A DNA stretch of 64,000 bases from Bacteroides thetaiotaomicron VPI-5482 (lineage in GTDB: Bacteria > Bacteroidota > Bacteroidia > Bacteroidales > Bacteroidaceae): positions 4,092,001-4,156,000 of the forward strand of contig NC_004663.1 in NCBI RefSeq assembly GCF_000011065.1. The letters are read 5' to 3'. Within the stretch, counting starts at the first letter, position 1. Every line of letters begins with the position of its first letter. Below the pieces are notes generated by a model. It saw only the letters and a program-made list of their open reading frames with translations, was not told the DNA's origin and made no database searches. Positions 34,901-45,300 of the stretch are shown here, piece by piece. The translations under genes and the position numbers were made by a program.

Positions 34901-36157
34901 TTAATCAACTTTTATCAATGTTACATCTTGGAACATTGTAGAGAATCCATACCAACCGTCTGTTTTTTGATATACCAGCAACATAAGGGTGCAAATAGGA
35001 TTGTTTACATAAGTGAACTTAATTGTAAGCGGATCTGTATTTGCAATACGTCCTTGGAATACAGCTGAGTCATCTGCATAGAAATTGCCTCCGGGAATTC
35101 CTGGATATAATAATACGTTGTAACCTTGATATACGCCAACTGTCTGAGAAGGTACATCAATACAGTCTGTTGTCATATTATAGTTATAGACAAATTCAAT
35201 AGGAGTACCACTCAAAGCAAAATTCATTGCAAATGATTTTCCTATCATTTTTTGTTTGAGCTCAAGTTGTATACGTTGCCCATTTGCTAATTGTAGTATA
35301 TAGTTGCCTAAATAGTTGAGATATCCTTCCGGACAATAGAATTCTATTTTTGCATCTACACCTGTATCTGTACAAATATATGTAAGGTTTTCATTATCCC
35401 ATTTGAAGTTGTTTATTTCTACTCCATTAACTACTAATGGTTCATACATTTTAATGCCTTCCTCTGTATATATGAACGGATATAGACTTACGGTTGTTTC
35501 ACCGGTTTCGTCTACTTTGGTAACTGAGAAGGCATGCTCTTCCTGTCCCATTTTAGTTATTTCCTGACCATTCACAATTAACTTATAGGTTACATATGAA
35601 GCCTGTGAAACGACATTGGCAATATTGGTCAGTTTCTCTTGCCAATTTGTTTCAGCAGGCAGAGGTGTCATGATCAACGTTACTCCATGTTTTTTCCCAG
35701 TCAGTACGATCTTTTCTTTTGAAACGCTTCTGAAGACGAACTCATAATCTCCGGCATATCCTGGTGAATTATAACCACTCGGTTCACAGAATTCGTGAAT
35801 TAATTCATTGTATGAATCAAAACTTAATTCTGTTCCCTGGTATGATTCAACTTTATACAAGGAAGTAGATTCTTCTCCAATTTCGTAATTATCTGTAGCG
35901 AAATCTGCAGCCATAATTACATTATTGCCATCAAATCGTGCCAAAACATTGAAGCCACCATATTCTCCGTCTTCTCCTGTATAATACTCGAGTAACCACC
36001 CATTGGCTGCGCCCTTTAAAATCTCCTGACATTCGTTGACGGAGGCTATAGCCCGTTGTGCAGAAGATTCATCAAAGATATCATCTTCATTAAACAGACA
36101 CGATTGCATCATCAGGCAAACGCAAGTCAGTAAGCCATATATTTTAATCTTTCTCAT
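34901..36157 (-). CDS. DUF4302 lipoprotein (left locus)
   Basis: 418 residues. Lipobox MQSC near residue 20, then a region rich in acidic residues (LFNEDDIFDES) and a beta-rich body with NGWLLEYYTGEDGEYGG, the DUF4302 hallmark. These lipoproteins occur in SusCD loci next to putative metallopeptidases and are thought to be surface-exposed. Spacing to the upstream gene is 12 bases. Paralogue at 47996-49327. Confidence 0.8.
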   Translation of the reverse strand: MRKIKIYGLLTCVCLMMQSCLFNEDDIFDESSAQRAIASVNECQEILKGAANGWLLEYYTGEDGEYGGFNVLARFDGNNVIMAADFATDNYEIGEESTSLYKVESYQGTELSFDSYNELIHEFCEPSGYNSPGYAGDYEFVFRSVSKEKIVLTGKKHGVTLIMTPLPAETNWQEKLTNIANVVSQASYVTYKLIVNGQEITKMGQEEHAFSVTKVDETGETTVSLYPFIYTEEGIKMYEPLVVNGVEINNFKWDNENLTYICTDTGVDAKIEFYCPEGYLNYLGNYILQLANGQRIQLELKQKMIGKSFAMNFALSGTPIEFVYNYNMTTDCIDVPSQTVGVYQGYNVLLYPGIPGGNFYADDSAVFQGRIANTDPLTIKFTYVNNPICTLMLLVYQKTDGWYGFSTMFQDVTLIKVD

Positions 36158-36169
36158 ATCCTACAATTA

Positions 36170-37048
36170 TTAAAGCGTACTTAAATCTAATTCGGTAATT
36201 TCACTTTGCCGGCGCAAAACAATTTCGCGCAATTTGTCTAAATCAAGTCCCCAGGAATTGAGCATGTAATCAAATACAATCTCAAATTTCTTTTCTATGA
36301 TCGGTCTTCCTGTTGTGCCGGCACTTGCTAGCATATCTTCCCAAGTACTAGCGTCATTGGTGACATAAATAGCAACCATCTCCGCAAAATCTTCCGTAGC
36401 ACGGTCCATTGCATAAGGAGAGATAAATCCTTTTTGCAGAGCAACCGACTCAGATACCCTATACCAGCTTGAACCTACGTAGTCGGATTCCGATATACGA
36501 TCGTATGATGTATCATAGGCTTTTTTCTGATTAAGAATATGTGTAAATTCATGATGCATTGTCTTGAAATAGTACTCATTTAATTGAGCTACACTGAGAT
36601 TGTTTTTATCTATTTCATTTACACGAAACAGGGTTACTTTCATTCCTCCTTCGGCTTGTCCGAGGATCATACCTGACTCGGTATAAGCAACATTTCCAAT
36701 GAATTGGAGTAGTTTAGGGACATACGTACGGGTCATGTCAATTCCCCATATTTCGTCATAAGCTTCCATCCATACAAATTTTACAATCTTAGCCAATGTA
36801 ATTGCGTTGTCATACTTGGCTGGAACCAGATGATATTCTACATCCGTTTCATTGTCATCCAGACGATATTTCACCTGGATATTATAAGTGTAAACATAGT
36901 TGTCAAGTAGCCATTTGTCAAACTCGTTGGGCTCATAAACTTCAGTAGGATCAAATATACTGCGTTTGGTATCAATATCATCTTTATTACATGAGCCTAA
37001 AAAAACGGCTATAGTAACGATCAATGTATATATTATATATTTTTTCAT
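36170..37048 (-). CDS. Putative zinc metallopeptidase lipoprotein (left locus)
   Basis: 292 residues. Lipobox GSC at 20, then a gluzincin/metzincin-like site HHEFTH (H166, E167, H170) and a downstream ATEDFAEMVA that could give the third ligand Glu. This fits the putative zinc-binding metallo-peptidase family (Mx1 type) found in SusCD loci. A protein- or peptide-cutting role at the cell surface is inferred. 13 bases separate it from the SusD gene. Paralogue at 47069-47983. Confidence 0.8.
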   Translation of the reverse strand: MKKYIIYTLIVTIAVFLGSCNKDDIDTKRSIFDPTEVYEPNEFDKWLLDNYVYTYNIQVKYRLDDNETDVEYHLVPAKYDNAITLAKIVKFVWMEAYDEIWGIDMTRTYVPKLLQFIGNVAYTESGMILGQAEGGMKVTLFRVNEIDKNNLSVAQLNEYYFKTMHHEFTHILNQKKAYDTSYDRISESDYVGSSWYRVSESVALQKGFISPYAMDRATEDFAEMVAIYVTNDASTWEDMLASAGTTGRPIIEKKFEIVFDYMLNSWGLDLDKLREIVLRRQSEITELDLSTL

Positions 37049-37061
37049 AACTTATCGATTT

Positions 37062-38621
37062 TTATTTAGTTCTAGGGTTTGGTTTTAATCCGGCTGAAAT
37101 AACATCGCTCGGTATCTGTATTGCTCGACGAGGATCATTGGGTTCCAGCTTATCTGTGACGGTAATAGTACCATTATCATTCATTAAACGACGATAGATA
37201 GTAATACCGTAGCGTTTAATATCCTGCCAGCGTAACCCTTCATGTAAAGTTGTTAAACGTCGTGCATGAAGTATGCAGTGGATTACATTTTCCTGTGTTT
37301 CATTTGTTATAGTAAAGTCGGGGTTCAATTTTTTCTTAACTGTAGATTCAGTAGGAGTGTAATATTCCATGCTTCCGTAGAAATCGTTTATAGATTCTGT
37401 GGTAAGCGGGGTAGTAGAACGTGTGTATGCTTCTCGCCATATATTTAAATCAGCAATTGCCTGTGGATACATTTCTTTCATCGCATAAGCTTCTGCACGA
37501 CAGAGTAATGTTTCATCTGTAGTAAATGCTGCATTGATCATGTGTCCGTTGATTGTTCCGGCTACTGCGTCAACCACTTCTTTATATTGAGTTATTTTCA
37601 TAACAACGATTTTGGTCGGCAGTGCACTTGAGTTACTCCAAACACCCATATAATAGTCACTTCCCCAAGGACCGACGGAATTGCATGTCTCATTGCCTAC
37701 TTTCGGTCCATGGGCGTATCTTTCGCCTAGTCCATAAGGTGCATGAACATATCCCCAATAAGAACCTGCACTGACCAATAATAAGTTAGCGCCATTCGTT
37801 GCATCTACATAAGCATTTGGCTGAACACTGCCATTTATGTCTAGTGCACCCAAAGATTTCCAGTCGCGTACAGAGGTGGCTGGATTGCTTCCTAATACTT
37901 TTGTTGCGTAATCGATCACCTTAGTGTAATTGGATTTATCCGATTTTACATAGTACAAGTAAAAGCGTGCAGCAAAAGCTTGAGCTGCTTTCTTTGTAAA
38001 GTGATATTTGGGGACTGCATAAATATCAGTAACCAGATCTAGACCTTCCAATAGATCTTTCTCAATATTTTGGTATACCTCCTCTAGAGTTCCGCGTTGA
38101 TAATCAGGGCTTACGGTTGTCTCTATCGTTTTCATGTAGGGGATACCCAAGTCTGAACTTGCTTGGCTGCTATAAGCGTTACAAAATATATTGGCAAGTA
38201 AAAAATGAGCATAGGCGCGACATACTAGGGCTTCTCCCTTTTCAGCGCTAAGAGAAGCTGGATTTCCTGCGTCTTCAATCACTTTCAAAACCTCGTTGCA
38301 GGCAGAGATTGCCATATAGCAAGATTCCCAAAGTGCATGGGGAGAGTCCTGATCTTGTTCTGCAGAGTCTGCCCACTTATAGAGATCTTCTTGCAAACGG
38401 TTGAAAGAAGAAAAGCGATTCGGATAAGCATCAGTATTGTCTGATGACATTTCCCCCATCTCACAGATTGCTGTAGTAGGATAGGCGGAAAGTAATATTT
38501 TGCCAACATTGTTTTCATTCAGCTCGGTACGATTGTCGGGAAGCTCATCTAAGAAATTAGAACACGATGAGAGCCCTATTGCGAGCGCGGCCACACTGGC
38601 CATTATTATGTATTTCTTCAT
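37062..38621 (-). CDS. SusD/RagB-type surface lipoprotein (left locus)
   Basis: 519 residues. Lipobox LSSC near residue 20 followed by NFLDELPDNRTEL, the typical SusD start; TPR-like helices with LVCRAYAHFLLAN and the C-terminal LHEGLRWQDIKRYG. It caps the SusC transporter and captures substrate. It lies 18 bases after SusC. Its paralogue in the right locus shares the same N-terminal NFLDELPDNRTEL theme (NDFLDELPDNRTEL). Confidence 0.93.
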   Translation of the reverse strand: MKKYIIMASVAALAIGLSSCSNFLDELPDNRTELNENNVGKILLSAYPTTAICEMGEMSSDNTDAYPNRFSSFNRLQEDLYKWADSAEQDQDSPHALWESCYMAISACNEVLKVIEDAGNPASLSAEKGEALVCRAYAHFLLANIFCNAYSSQASSDLGIPYMKTIETTVSPDYQRGTLEEVYQNIEKDLLEGLDLVTDIYAVPKYHFTKKAAQAFAARFYLYYVKSDKSNYTKVIDYATKVLGSNPATSVRDWKSLGALDINGSVQPNAYVDATNGANLLLVSAGSYWGYVHAPYGLGERYAHGPKVGNETCNSVGPWGSDYYMGVWSNSSALPTKIVVMKITQYKEVVDAVAGTINGHMINAAFTTDETLLCRAEAYAMKEMYPQAIADLNIWREAYTRSTTPLTTESINDFYGSMEYYTPTESTVKKKLNPDFTITNETQENVIHCILHARRLTTLHEGLRWQDIKRYGITIYRRLMNDNGTITVTDKLEPNDPRRAIQIPSDVISAGLKPNPRTK

Positions 38622-38639
38622 ATTCGTTCTTATTTTAAA

Positions 38640-41600
38640 TTATAACCCCAGTCTTAAAGTAATAGTAAATTGGCGGGGAACCGGTGAGGCAACACCACCT
38701 GCATTAAAGAATTCCGGGTCCTGACCATTTAGCTTATCATCCGCATAGATTAAGAAAAGGTTGGTGGCTTGGACTTTCAGCGAGAGGTCTGTTAACTTCA
38801 ATGGGTTGATCCATGCTTTGGGGAAGTCATAAGCCAGTGAGATTTCTTTCAGACGGATAAAATCCCCCTTTGCAATGCGTTCTGTTGAATAATTGTAAGC
38901 ATTGTAGGCATACTTCAAGTCTTCATTGCTGTCGTACATACGTTTGCTCAAAATAGCAGGAACATTAGTCTTTGCTTCGTCTCCGGGGAGTGTCCATCGA
39001 TTTTTAAATTCACGAGTCATTGCCGTTAGATCCGAATAATATGCTTTGAATACGGGATTTAAACGGATAACATTTCCAAATGAATAAGTGATAAATAAAT
39101 TCAAACGGAAACCTTTGTATGAGAACATATTACCCAAACTACCTGTAATGGTAGGATCAGTCGGACCTTCATACTTCAGGAAACCAGTATTTTGGCGTTC
39201 CTGGAAATTTATATCGGTACTAGTCGCTTCGCCCTTTTCATTTATAATGACTGGAATACCATCTTTGTCGAGACCTACAAATGGGATAGAGAATAGCCCA
39301 CGAACCGGATAGCCTTGTTTAGCGAATCCATTACCGGAAATAAGCTCCATCACATTCGCATTTTGTTTCAAATCAGTGACTTCATTTTTTGCATTAGAGA
39401 ATATAAAGTCGGTGTTCCAGTTGAAATCTTTTGTTTTAATATTCTTAGTTGATAAAGTGAATTCAATACCATGTGATTTCATTGAAGCGATATTTGCATA
39501 CTTCAGGATCTGTCCACCTGCGCCTTGTGTATTAACGATACCAATCAAGTCGTAGTTGTTACGTTTGTACCAGTCTACAGCTAAATTAATGCGGTTATTC
39601 AAGAAGCCCATGTCGGCACCAATATTCAACTCGTGCTTCTTTTCATAAGTTAATTCGCTATTTTCTAGTTCCTTAATATACAATCCGGACTCCTGGATAG
39701 AAGTAAATGGTCGATAAGGACTATAGCTGGTTATAATAGCCTGTGAGTTCGTTACGTCTGCCGGACCGCGGTCGGCTGTTAACGAATAAGATGCTTTCAG
39801 TGTAAAGTGTGAAAGAACAGAAGTTAAATTGCTGAAGAATTTTTCTTCATGGGCATTCCATGCTCCTGATACGTTCCATGTAGGTAACCAACGTGCCGAG
39901 CGGCTCTTACCCATACGGTTGGTACCTTCGTAGCGGGCTGTTCCATTCACAGTATAACGACCTTTATAAGAGTAGGTAGCATTGGCGAAGAAGGCGGCAC
40001 TACGGCTACGGGTCTGACTCAATGAGTAGTAATTATTGCCGTCTTCGATACCTTTTTTGAAGAATTCATATACATAGTAGGGTATTTCGCCCATTGAGTA
40101 TTGCATACCCCACCCTTGATAGTAATTCTTTGATCGGTCTGTAGAGTTGATTTCTGTTCCTGCAAAGAAGTTAGTGATATGTATATCATTAAATACGTGG
40201 TTCCAACTAGCTGTAGCTCGGAAGTCGTAACCTAGCATCTTATAGTCTCTACGTTGATAAATACCACCTTCCGGTAAGATAGAGATCGGTAGTGCATATG
40301 GATTATCTGGGTTCTTATAAAGAAATGGATTGCGGTCCATAATTGTCTTGTCATCTAGACCTGCACGATAAGCCGATGCCTGGTTTGACTGGTCTTTAAT
40401 GTTGTGCTCCTGTGAAGTTGATTGATACTTCACGGCTCCCAAAGCGCTTAGCTCTAATCCGGTAATTGGTTTCCATTTCAACTCGCCTTGGAACTTTAAA
40501 TCTGCAATGTTCAGTTCCATGTAATTGTTGTCCAGTTCGTTCAGAATGTTGAAATCAGCATAGTTGCTGGTGTAATAAGTGTTTGGGTCTAATGTACGTG
40601 AAGTATTCAATGCATATGAATAGGGGTTGATGTCAAATTCACGTTTTACCTGACCGTTTACTAGGTCAATGTCTTGTCCTAAAGTTCCCGGTGCTTTTTG
40701 CTTACGATAAGAAGCACTTGATATCAAGTTTATGCTTAGGTTCTTTAAGATATTATGATTCATATTTAAGTTGGCTGTATAGCGATCAACTCCACTTTGC
40801 TTGTACCATCCCGGATCGTGCATAGCACTTAAAGAAGCATAGAACGATGACTTTTCTGTACCAGAGCTAAGACTTACAGAATGATTCTGACTTAGACTGG
40901 GAGAGAAAAGTGTGTCAAACCAATCGGTATTTCTCATTTCAGCTTCACGTAGATAGGCATTTTTAGCTTCGTCAGTATTTAATAACGCATATTGTCCGGT
41001 AGTAGGATCGTATGTGTTAATTAACTGATACATCTTTCCGTATACACCACTTTCTGCAGTTCGGGAGGTTTCAGCGAAATTTAACCAGCCTTTCTGTTGC
41101 ATTTCTTTGTATACTCCCATCTGATCTTGCGAGTTCATGATGTTAAAGTCATTGTAGCTTGGTACTAAACGGGTAGTAAATTCACCGGTATAGCTTATTC
41201 TACTGACTCCAGCTTTACCTTTCTTTGTAGTAACAACGATTACACCTGCCATTGCACGTGCGCCATAGATTGAGGTTGCTGAGCCGTCTTTCAAAATCTG
41301 AAAGCTTTCAATATCATCTGCGTTCAGACCAGCAATAGCCGAACTAATTAGAGTTTCAGCATCGCCTGAAGATAGTTGATCAGCGCTGACTTCTACAGCG
41401 TCTTCCATAATAACTCCATCCACTACCCATAATGGTTTGGAGCTACCATAAATGGAGGTAGCACCGCGAACGCGGATTTTGGGAGCTGTACCAAATGTAC
41501 CGGATACATTCTGGACTGACACACCCGCAGCACGGCCTTCAAGACCACGGCTGATATCTGCCATACCATTAAGTTTTACGCCTTCTGCATCAAGTTTTGT

Positions 41601-41834
41601 TGCAGCTCCCGTGAAAAGGCGCTTGTCCATTTTTTGCATACCGGTTACCACTACTTCCTCCAGAACTTCTGCATCTGGTTTCATCAGAATTCTTATTGTT
41701 CCTGTTTTGATAGGAATCTCCTGAGTTTTCATTCCAATGTAGCTAATTTTCAAAGTTCTAGCAGAACTTGGTACATCGTTTATGGTAAACTTACCATCGA
41801 TATCGGTGACTGTTCCCATCGTTGTACCTTTCAT
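38640..41834 (-). CDS. SusC/RagA TonB-dependent transporter body (left locus)
   Basis: 1064 residues as read from ATG 41834. It holds the end of the carboxypeptidase-D-like N-terminal domain (GTVTDIDGKFTINDVP), the TonB-box region (LEEVVVTGMQ), the plug (IRVRGATSIYGSSKPLWVVDG) and the 22-strand barrel, ending FTITLRLGL. The signal peptide lies in a separate frame just upstream (41831-41974), so this frame starts with an ATG that overlaps a stop (ATGA). The promoter in the 39-base core now faces this gene. The locus content suggests peptides as substrate, as shown for a related B. thetaiotaomicron SusCD system (recalled, not checked). Confidence 0.88.
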   Translation of the reverse strand: MKGTTMGTVTDIDGKFTINDVPSSARTLKISYIGMKTQEIPIKTGTIRILMKPDAEVLEEVVVTGMQKMDKRLFTGAATKLDAEGVKLNGMADISRGLEGRAAGVSVQNVSGTFGTAPKIRVRGATSIYGSSKPLWVVDGVIMEDAVEVSADQLSSGDAETLISSAIAGLNADDIESFQILKDGSATSIYGARAMAGVIVVTTKKGKAGVSRISYTGEFTTRLVPSYNDFNIMNSQDQMGVYKEMQQKGWLNFAETSRTAESGVYGKMYQLINTYDPTTGQYALLNTDEAKNAYLREAEMRNTDWFDTLFSPSLSQNHSVSLSSGTEKSSFYASLSAMHDPGWYKQSGVDRYTANLNMNHNILKNLSINLISSASYRKQKAPGTLGQDIDLVNGQVKREFDINPYSYALNTSRTLDPNTYYTSNYADFNILNELDNNYMELNIADLKFQGELKWKPITGLELSALGAVKYQSTSQEHNIKDQSNQASAYRAGLDDKTIMDRNPFLYKNPDNPYALPISILPEGGIYQRRDYKMLGYDFRATASWNHVFNDIHITNFFAGTEINSTDRSKNYYQGWGMQYSMGEIPYYVYEFFKKGIEDGNNYYSLSQTRSRSAAFFANATYSYKGRYTVNGTARYEGTNRMGKSRSARWLPTWNVSGAWNAHEEKFFSNLTSVLSHFTLKASYSLTADRGPADVTNSQAIITSYSPYRPFTSIQESGLYIKELENSELTYEKKHELNIGADMGFLNNRINLAVDWYKRNNYDLIGIVNTQGAGGQILKYANIASMKSHGIEFTLSTKNIKTKDFNWNTDFIFSNAKNEVTDLKQNANVMELISGNGFAKQGYPVRGLFSIPFVGLDKDGIPVIINEKGEATSTDINFQERQNTGFLKYEGPTDPTITGSLGNMFSYKGFRLNLFITYSFGNVIRLNPVFKAYYSDLTAMTREFKNRWTLPGDEAKTNVPAILSKRMYDSNEDLKYAYNAYNYSTERIAKGDFIRLKEISLAYDFPKAWINPLKLTDLSLKVQATNLFLIYADDKLNGQDPEFFNAGGVASPVPRQFTITLRLGL

Positions 41835-42034
41835 ACTAATACGGATGCTCCCACAACAGGCTGATCATCTTCCTCAGAAATGACGACACCTGTCACCTTT
41901 TTAGGTGTTTGGGCAATCACTAGACCTATGCTTGCCAGCAAGCAGGCCAATAACAGCATTAATTTTCTTTTCATAAACACTCTTTATTATTATAAGAATT
42001 AGTAAGTCGCTTATTTTCGCTTAGTGCTATTTTG
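41749..42034 (+). repeat. Left arm of perfect 286-base inverted repeat
   Basis: Base-for-base inverse of 42074-42359 by direct comparison. It covers the SusC leader frame, 5' leader RNA and part of the N-terminal domain. Identity stops abruptly at the outer end, where the two susC genes start to differ. The inner tip has two TAAGCGA copies (inverse strand) that could be recombinase-binding sites. Confidence 0.95.
41831..41974 (-). CDS. Split SusC leader: signal peptide and start of N-terminal domain (left)
   Basis: 47 codons: MKRKLMLLLACLLASIG..., signal cleavage near VIAQ, then PKKVTGVVISEEDDQPVVGA and stop TGA overlapping the ATG of the SusC body. The protein text joins smoothly to the body (GASVLV + KGTTMG) if the two bases TG in GTATGAAAGG are removed, so the gene is frameshifted by +2 relative to the family. 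Identical to the right leader because it lies in the perfect inverted repeat. Confidence 0.8.
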   Translation of the reverse strand: MKRKLMLLLACLLASIGLVIAQTPKKVTGVVISEEDDQPVVGASVLV

Positions 42035-42064
42035 CAAATATAAGCACATATTTATAAATACAAA
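42035..42064 (-). promoter_or_regulatory. Promoter in the invertible core, facing the left susC
   Basis: On the minus strand TTTG (42064-42061), 18 bases, TATATTTG (42042-42035). The -7 box is exact; the spacing is one or two bases shorter than in other promoters here. No matching promoter is seen on the + strand of the core, so the right susC lacks one in this orientation. The ATG of the left leader is about 60 bases downstream. Confidence 0.65.
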
Positions 42065-42073
42065 ACAATTATT
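42035..42073. other. 39-base core of the invertible element
   Basis: AT-rich sequence between the two perfect arms, asymmetric, carrying the only promoter. Recombination between the arms would reverse it and switch transcription from one susC to the other. The whole element spans 41749-42359 (611 bases). Confidence 0.8.
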
Positions 42074-42359
42074 CAAAATAGCACTAAGCGAAAATAAGCG
42101 ACTTACTAATTCTTATAATAATAAAGAGTGTTTATGAAAAGAAAATTAATGCTGTTATTGGCCTGCTTGCTGGCAAGCATAGGTCTAGTGATTGCCCAAA
42201 CACCTAAAAAGGTGACAGGTGTCGTCATTTCTGAGGAAGATGATCAGCCTGTTGTGGGAGCATCCGTATTAGTATGAAAGGTACAACGATGGGAACAGTC
42301 ACCGATATCGATGGTAAGTTTACCATAAACGATGTACCAAGTTCTGCTAGAACTTTGAA
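42074..42359 (-). repeat. Right arm of perfect 286-base inverted repeat
   Basis: Inverse of 41749-42034. The first difference outward is at 42360 (G against A in the left copy read on its strand). Confidence 0.95.
42134..42277 (+). CDS. Split SusC leader: signal peptide and start of N-terminal domain (right)
   Basis: Identical in sequence to the left leader. It ends at TGA 42275-42277, which overlaps ATG 42274 of the right SusC body. A -1 shift at GTA (42272-42274) would fuse the two frames with one extra Met. Without a fusion, the SusC body has no signal peptide. Confidence 0.8.
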   Translation: MKRKLMLLLACLLASIGLVIAQTPKKVTGVVISEEDDQPVVGASVLV

Positions 42360-45300
42360 GATTAGCTATATCGGATTGAAAACTCAGGAGGTCCCCATAA
42401 AAGCAGGAACGATAAGAATTCTGATGAAACCAGATGCAGAAGTTCTGGAGGAAGTAGTGGTAACCGGTATGCAAAAAATGGACAAACGCCTTTTTACTGG
42501 TGCAACTCAACAATTAACAGCTGATAATGTAAAATTGGATGGTCTCCCTGATATTAGCCGTGGACTTGAAGGGCGTGCTGCGGGTGTGTCAGTCCAGAAC
42601 GTATCCGGTACGTTTGGTACTGCTCCTAAAATTCGTGTACGTGGTGCTACCTCCATTTATGGTAGCTCCAAACCATTATGGGTGGTGGATGGAGTTATTA
42701 TGGAAGATGCTATTGATGTGGGACCTGATGATTTATCTTCTGGTGATGCTGAAACTCTGATTAGTTCGGCTATTGCTGGTTTAAATTCCGATGATATTGA
42801 GAGCTTTCAGATTTTGAAAGACGGTTCAGCAACCTCAATCTATGGTGCACGTGCAATGGCAGGTGTAATTGTTGTTACTACAAAGAAAGGTAAAGCTGGA
42901 GTCAGCAAAATTAATTATACGGGTGAGTTTACTACGCGTATGGTGCCCTCATACAAAGAGTTCAATATTATGAATTCTCAGGAGCAAATGGGAATATATA
43001 AAGAATTGGAGCAAAAAGGTTGGTTGAATAGTGCTGATTTATTTCGTGCAAAGAATTCAGGTGTGTACGGACGTATGTATAAACTGATCGACCAGTTTAA
43101 TGAAACGAATGGTCAATTTGGGCTGATGAATACTTTAGAAGCACGTAATGCTTATTTGACCGAAGCCGAAATGCGTAATACCGACTGGTTTGATGTATTA
43201 TTCTCAAATAATATTTCACAGAATCACTCTGTAAGTATTACTTCAGGTTCTGATAAATCATCTTTTTATGCGTCATTGAGTGCCATGCTTGATCCGGGAT
43301 GGTATAAGCAGAGTGAAGTGAAACGTTATACAGCCAATTTGAATACGACTTATAATATCTTAAAGAACCTAAGCATAAACTTGATATCAAGTGCTTCTTA
43401 CCGTAAACAGAATGCACCAGGTACCATGAACTCATCATTGGACGTTGCGGCAGGTCAGGTTACACGTGATTTTGATATCAACCCCTATTCATACGCACTG
43501 AATACTTCACGTACATTAGATCCTAATACAGATTATGTGGCTAATTATGCTCCATTTAATATTCTCCGTGAATTGGACAATAATTTTATTGAGTTGAATG
43601 TTGTTGATGTAAAGTTCCAGGGGGAGTTGAAATGGAAGGTGTTGCAGGGCCTAGAAGTCAGTGCGCTGGGTGCTGTGCGTTATCAATCATCATCACAAGA
43701 ACATAATATAATGGATGATTCTAATCAAGCAATTGCTTATCGTACGGGGTTGGACGATGCTACTATTCGTGATGAAAACGACTGGTTGTATAAGAATCCA
43801 GATAACCCATATGCATTACCTATTTCGATTCTTCCTGAAGGAGGTATTTATCAGCGTCAAGATCGTAAGATGTTGGGACTGGATTTCCGTGGTACTGTAT
43901 CATGGAATCATCTATTTGCAGAAAAGCATATAACTAATCTTTTTGCAGGAATGGAAGTAAATGATCTTCAACGCTCTAACTCTTCATTCCAAGGATGGGG
44001 TATGCAATATTCTATGGGTGAGATTCCATCATATGTTTATCAGTACTTTAAGAAAGGTATTGAGACTGGAGAAAAGTATTATTCTATGGGGCATACTAGA
44101 TATCGGAGTGTAGCTACATTTGCAAATGCTACTTATTCGTATGACGGACGTTATACGCTGAATGGTACTTTCCGCTATGAAGGAACTAATAGAATGGGGC
44201 GTAGCCGTTCTGCTCGTTGGCTGCCAACGTGGAATCTTTCTGCAGCGTGGAATGTTCATGAAGAGAAATTCTTCCAATCACTTCAACCAACGCTTTCAAA
44301 TTTGACATTTAAGGCATCTTACTCATTGACAGCTGATCGTGGTCCGGCTGATGTAACAAATTCACAAGCTATTATTAAGAGTTATTCACCTTATCGTCCT
44401 TTCACTGATATTCAAGAAACGGGTCTTCATATAGTGGATTTGGAAAATAGTGAATTAACGTATGAAAAGAAGCATGAATTGAATATAGGAGTGGATGTAG
44501 GTTTTATTAATAATCGCATTAATCTTTCAGCTGACTGGTACACGCGCAATAACTATGACCTGATTGGGTTGATTCCAACACAAGGAGTGGGAGGTACTAT
44601 TTATAAATATGCCAATGTAGCTACAATGAAGTCACATGGTATTGAATTTACCCTTTCAACCAGCAATATTAAAACGAAAGACTTCTCATGGAATTCTGAT
44701 TTTATTTTTTCTCATGCTAAGAATGAAGTTACTGATTTGCGAGGACGTACTCGTATGATGGAACTTGTTTCGGGAAATGGATTTGCACGTGAAGGATATC
44801 CTGTGCGCGGGCTTTTCTCCATTCCTTTTGCAGGTTTGGATGAAAAAGGTATTCCTATGTTCGATATCAATGGAAATATAACATCGACTGATATTAATTT
44901 CCAGGAACGTGAGAAGTTAGATTATTTGAAATATGAAGGTCCGACAGATCCTACAATAACTGGTAGTTTCGGTAACGTTTTTGCATATAAAGGGTTTAAA
45001 CTCAATGTATTCATGACTTATTCATTTGGTAATGTTGTTCGTTTGAATCCATATTTTAATTATAAATATTCCGATTTGAGTGCTATGCCTCGTGAATTCA
45101 AGAATCGTTGGACGCTTTCTGGGGATGAGGCAAAGACTAATATTCCTGCAATCTTGAGTAATCCGCAATATGAAGCAAACCGAACATTGTATAAAGCTTA
45201 CAATGCTTACAATTATTCTACAGAGCGAATTGCAAAAGGTGATTTTATCCGTATGAAAGAAATCTCACTTTCTTATGAGTTTCCTAAGAGCTGGATTTCT

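Noticed and set aside
41749..42359. Transposon or insertion sequence with long inverted ends
   Set aside because: The arms contain susC leader coding sequence and the core has only 39 bases with no transposase; a promoter switch explains it better.
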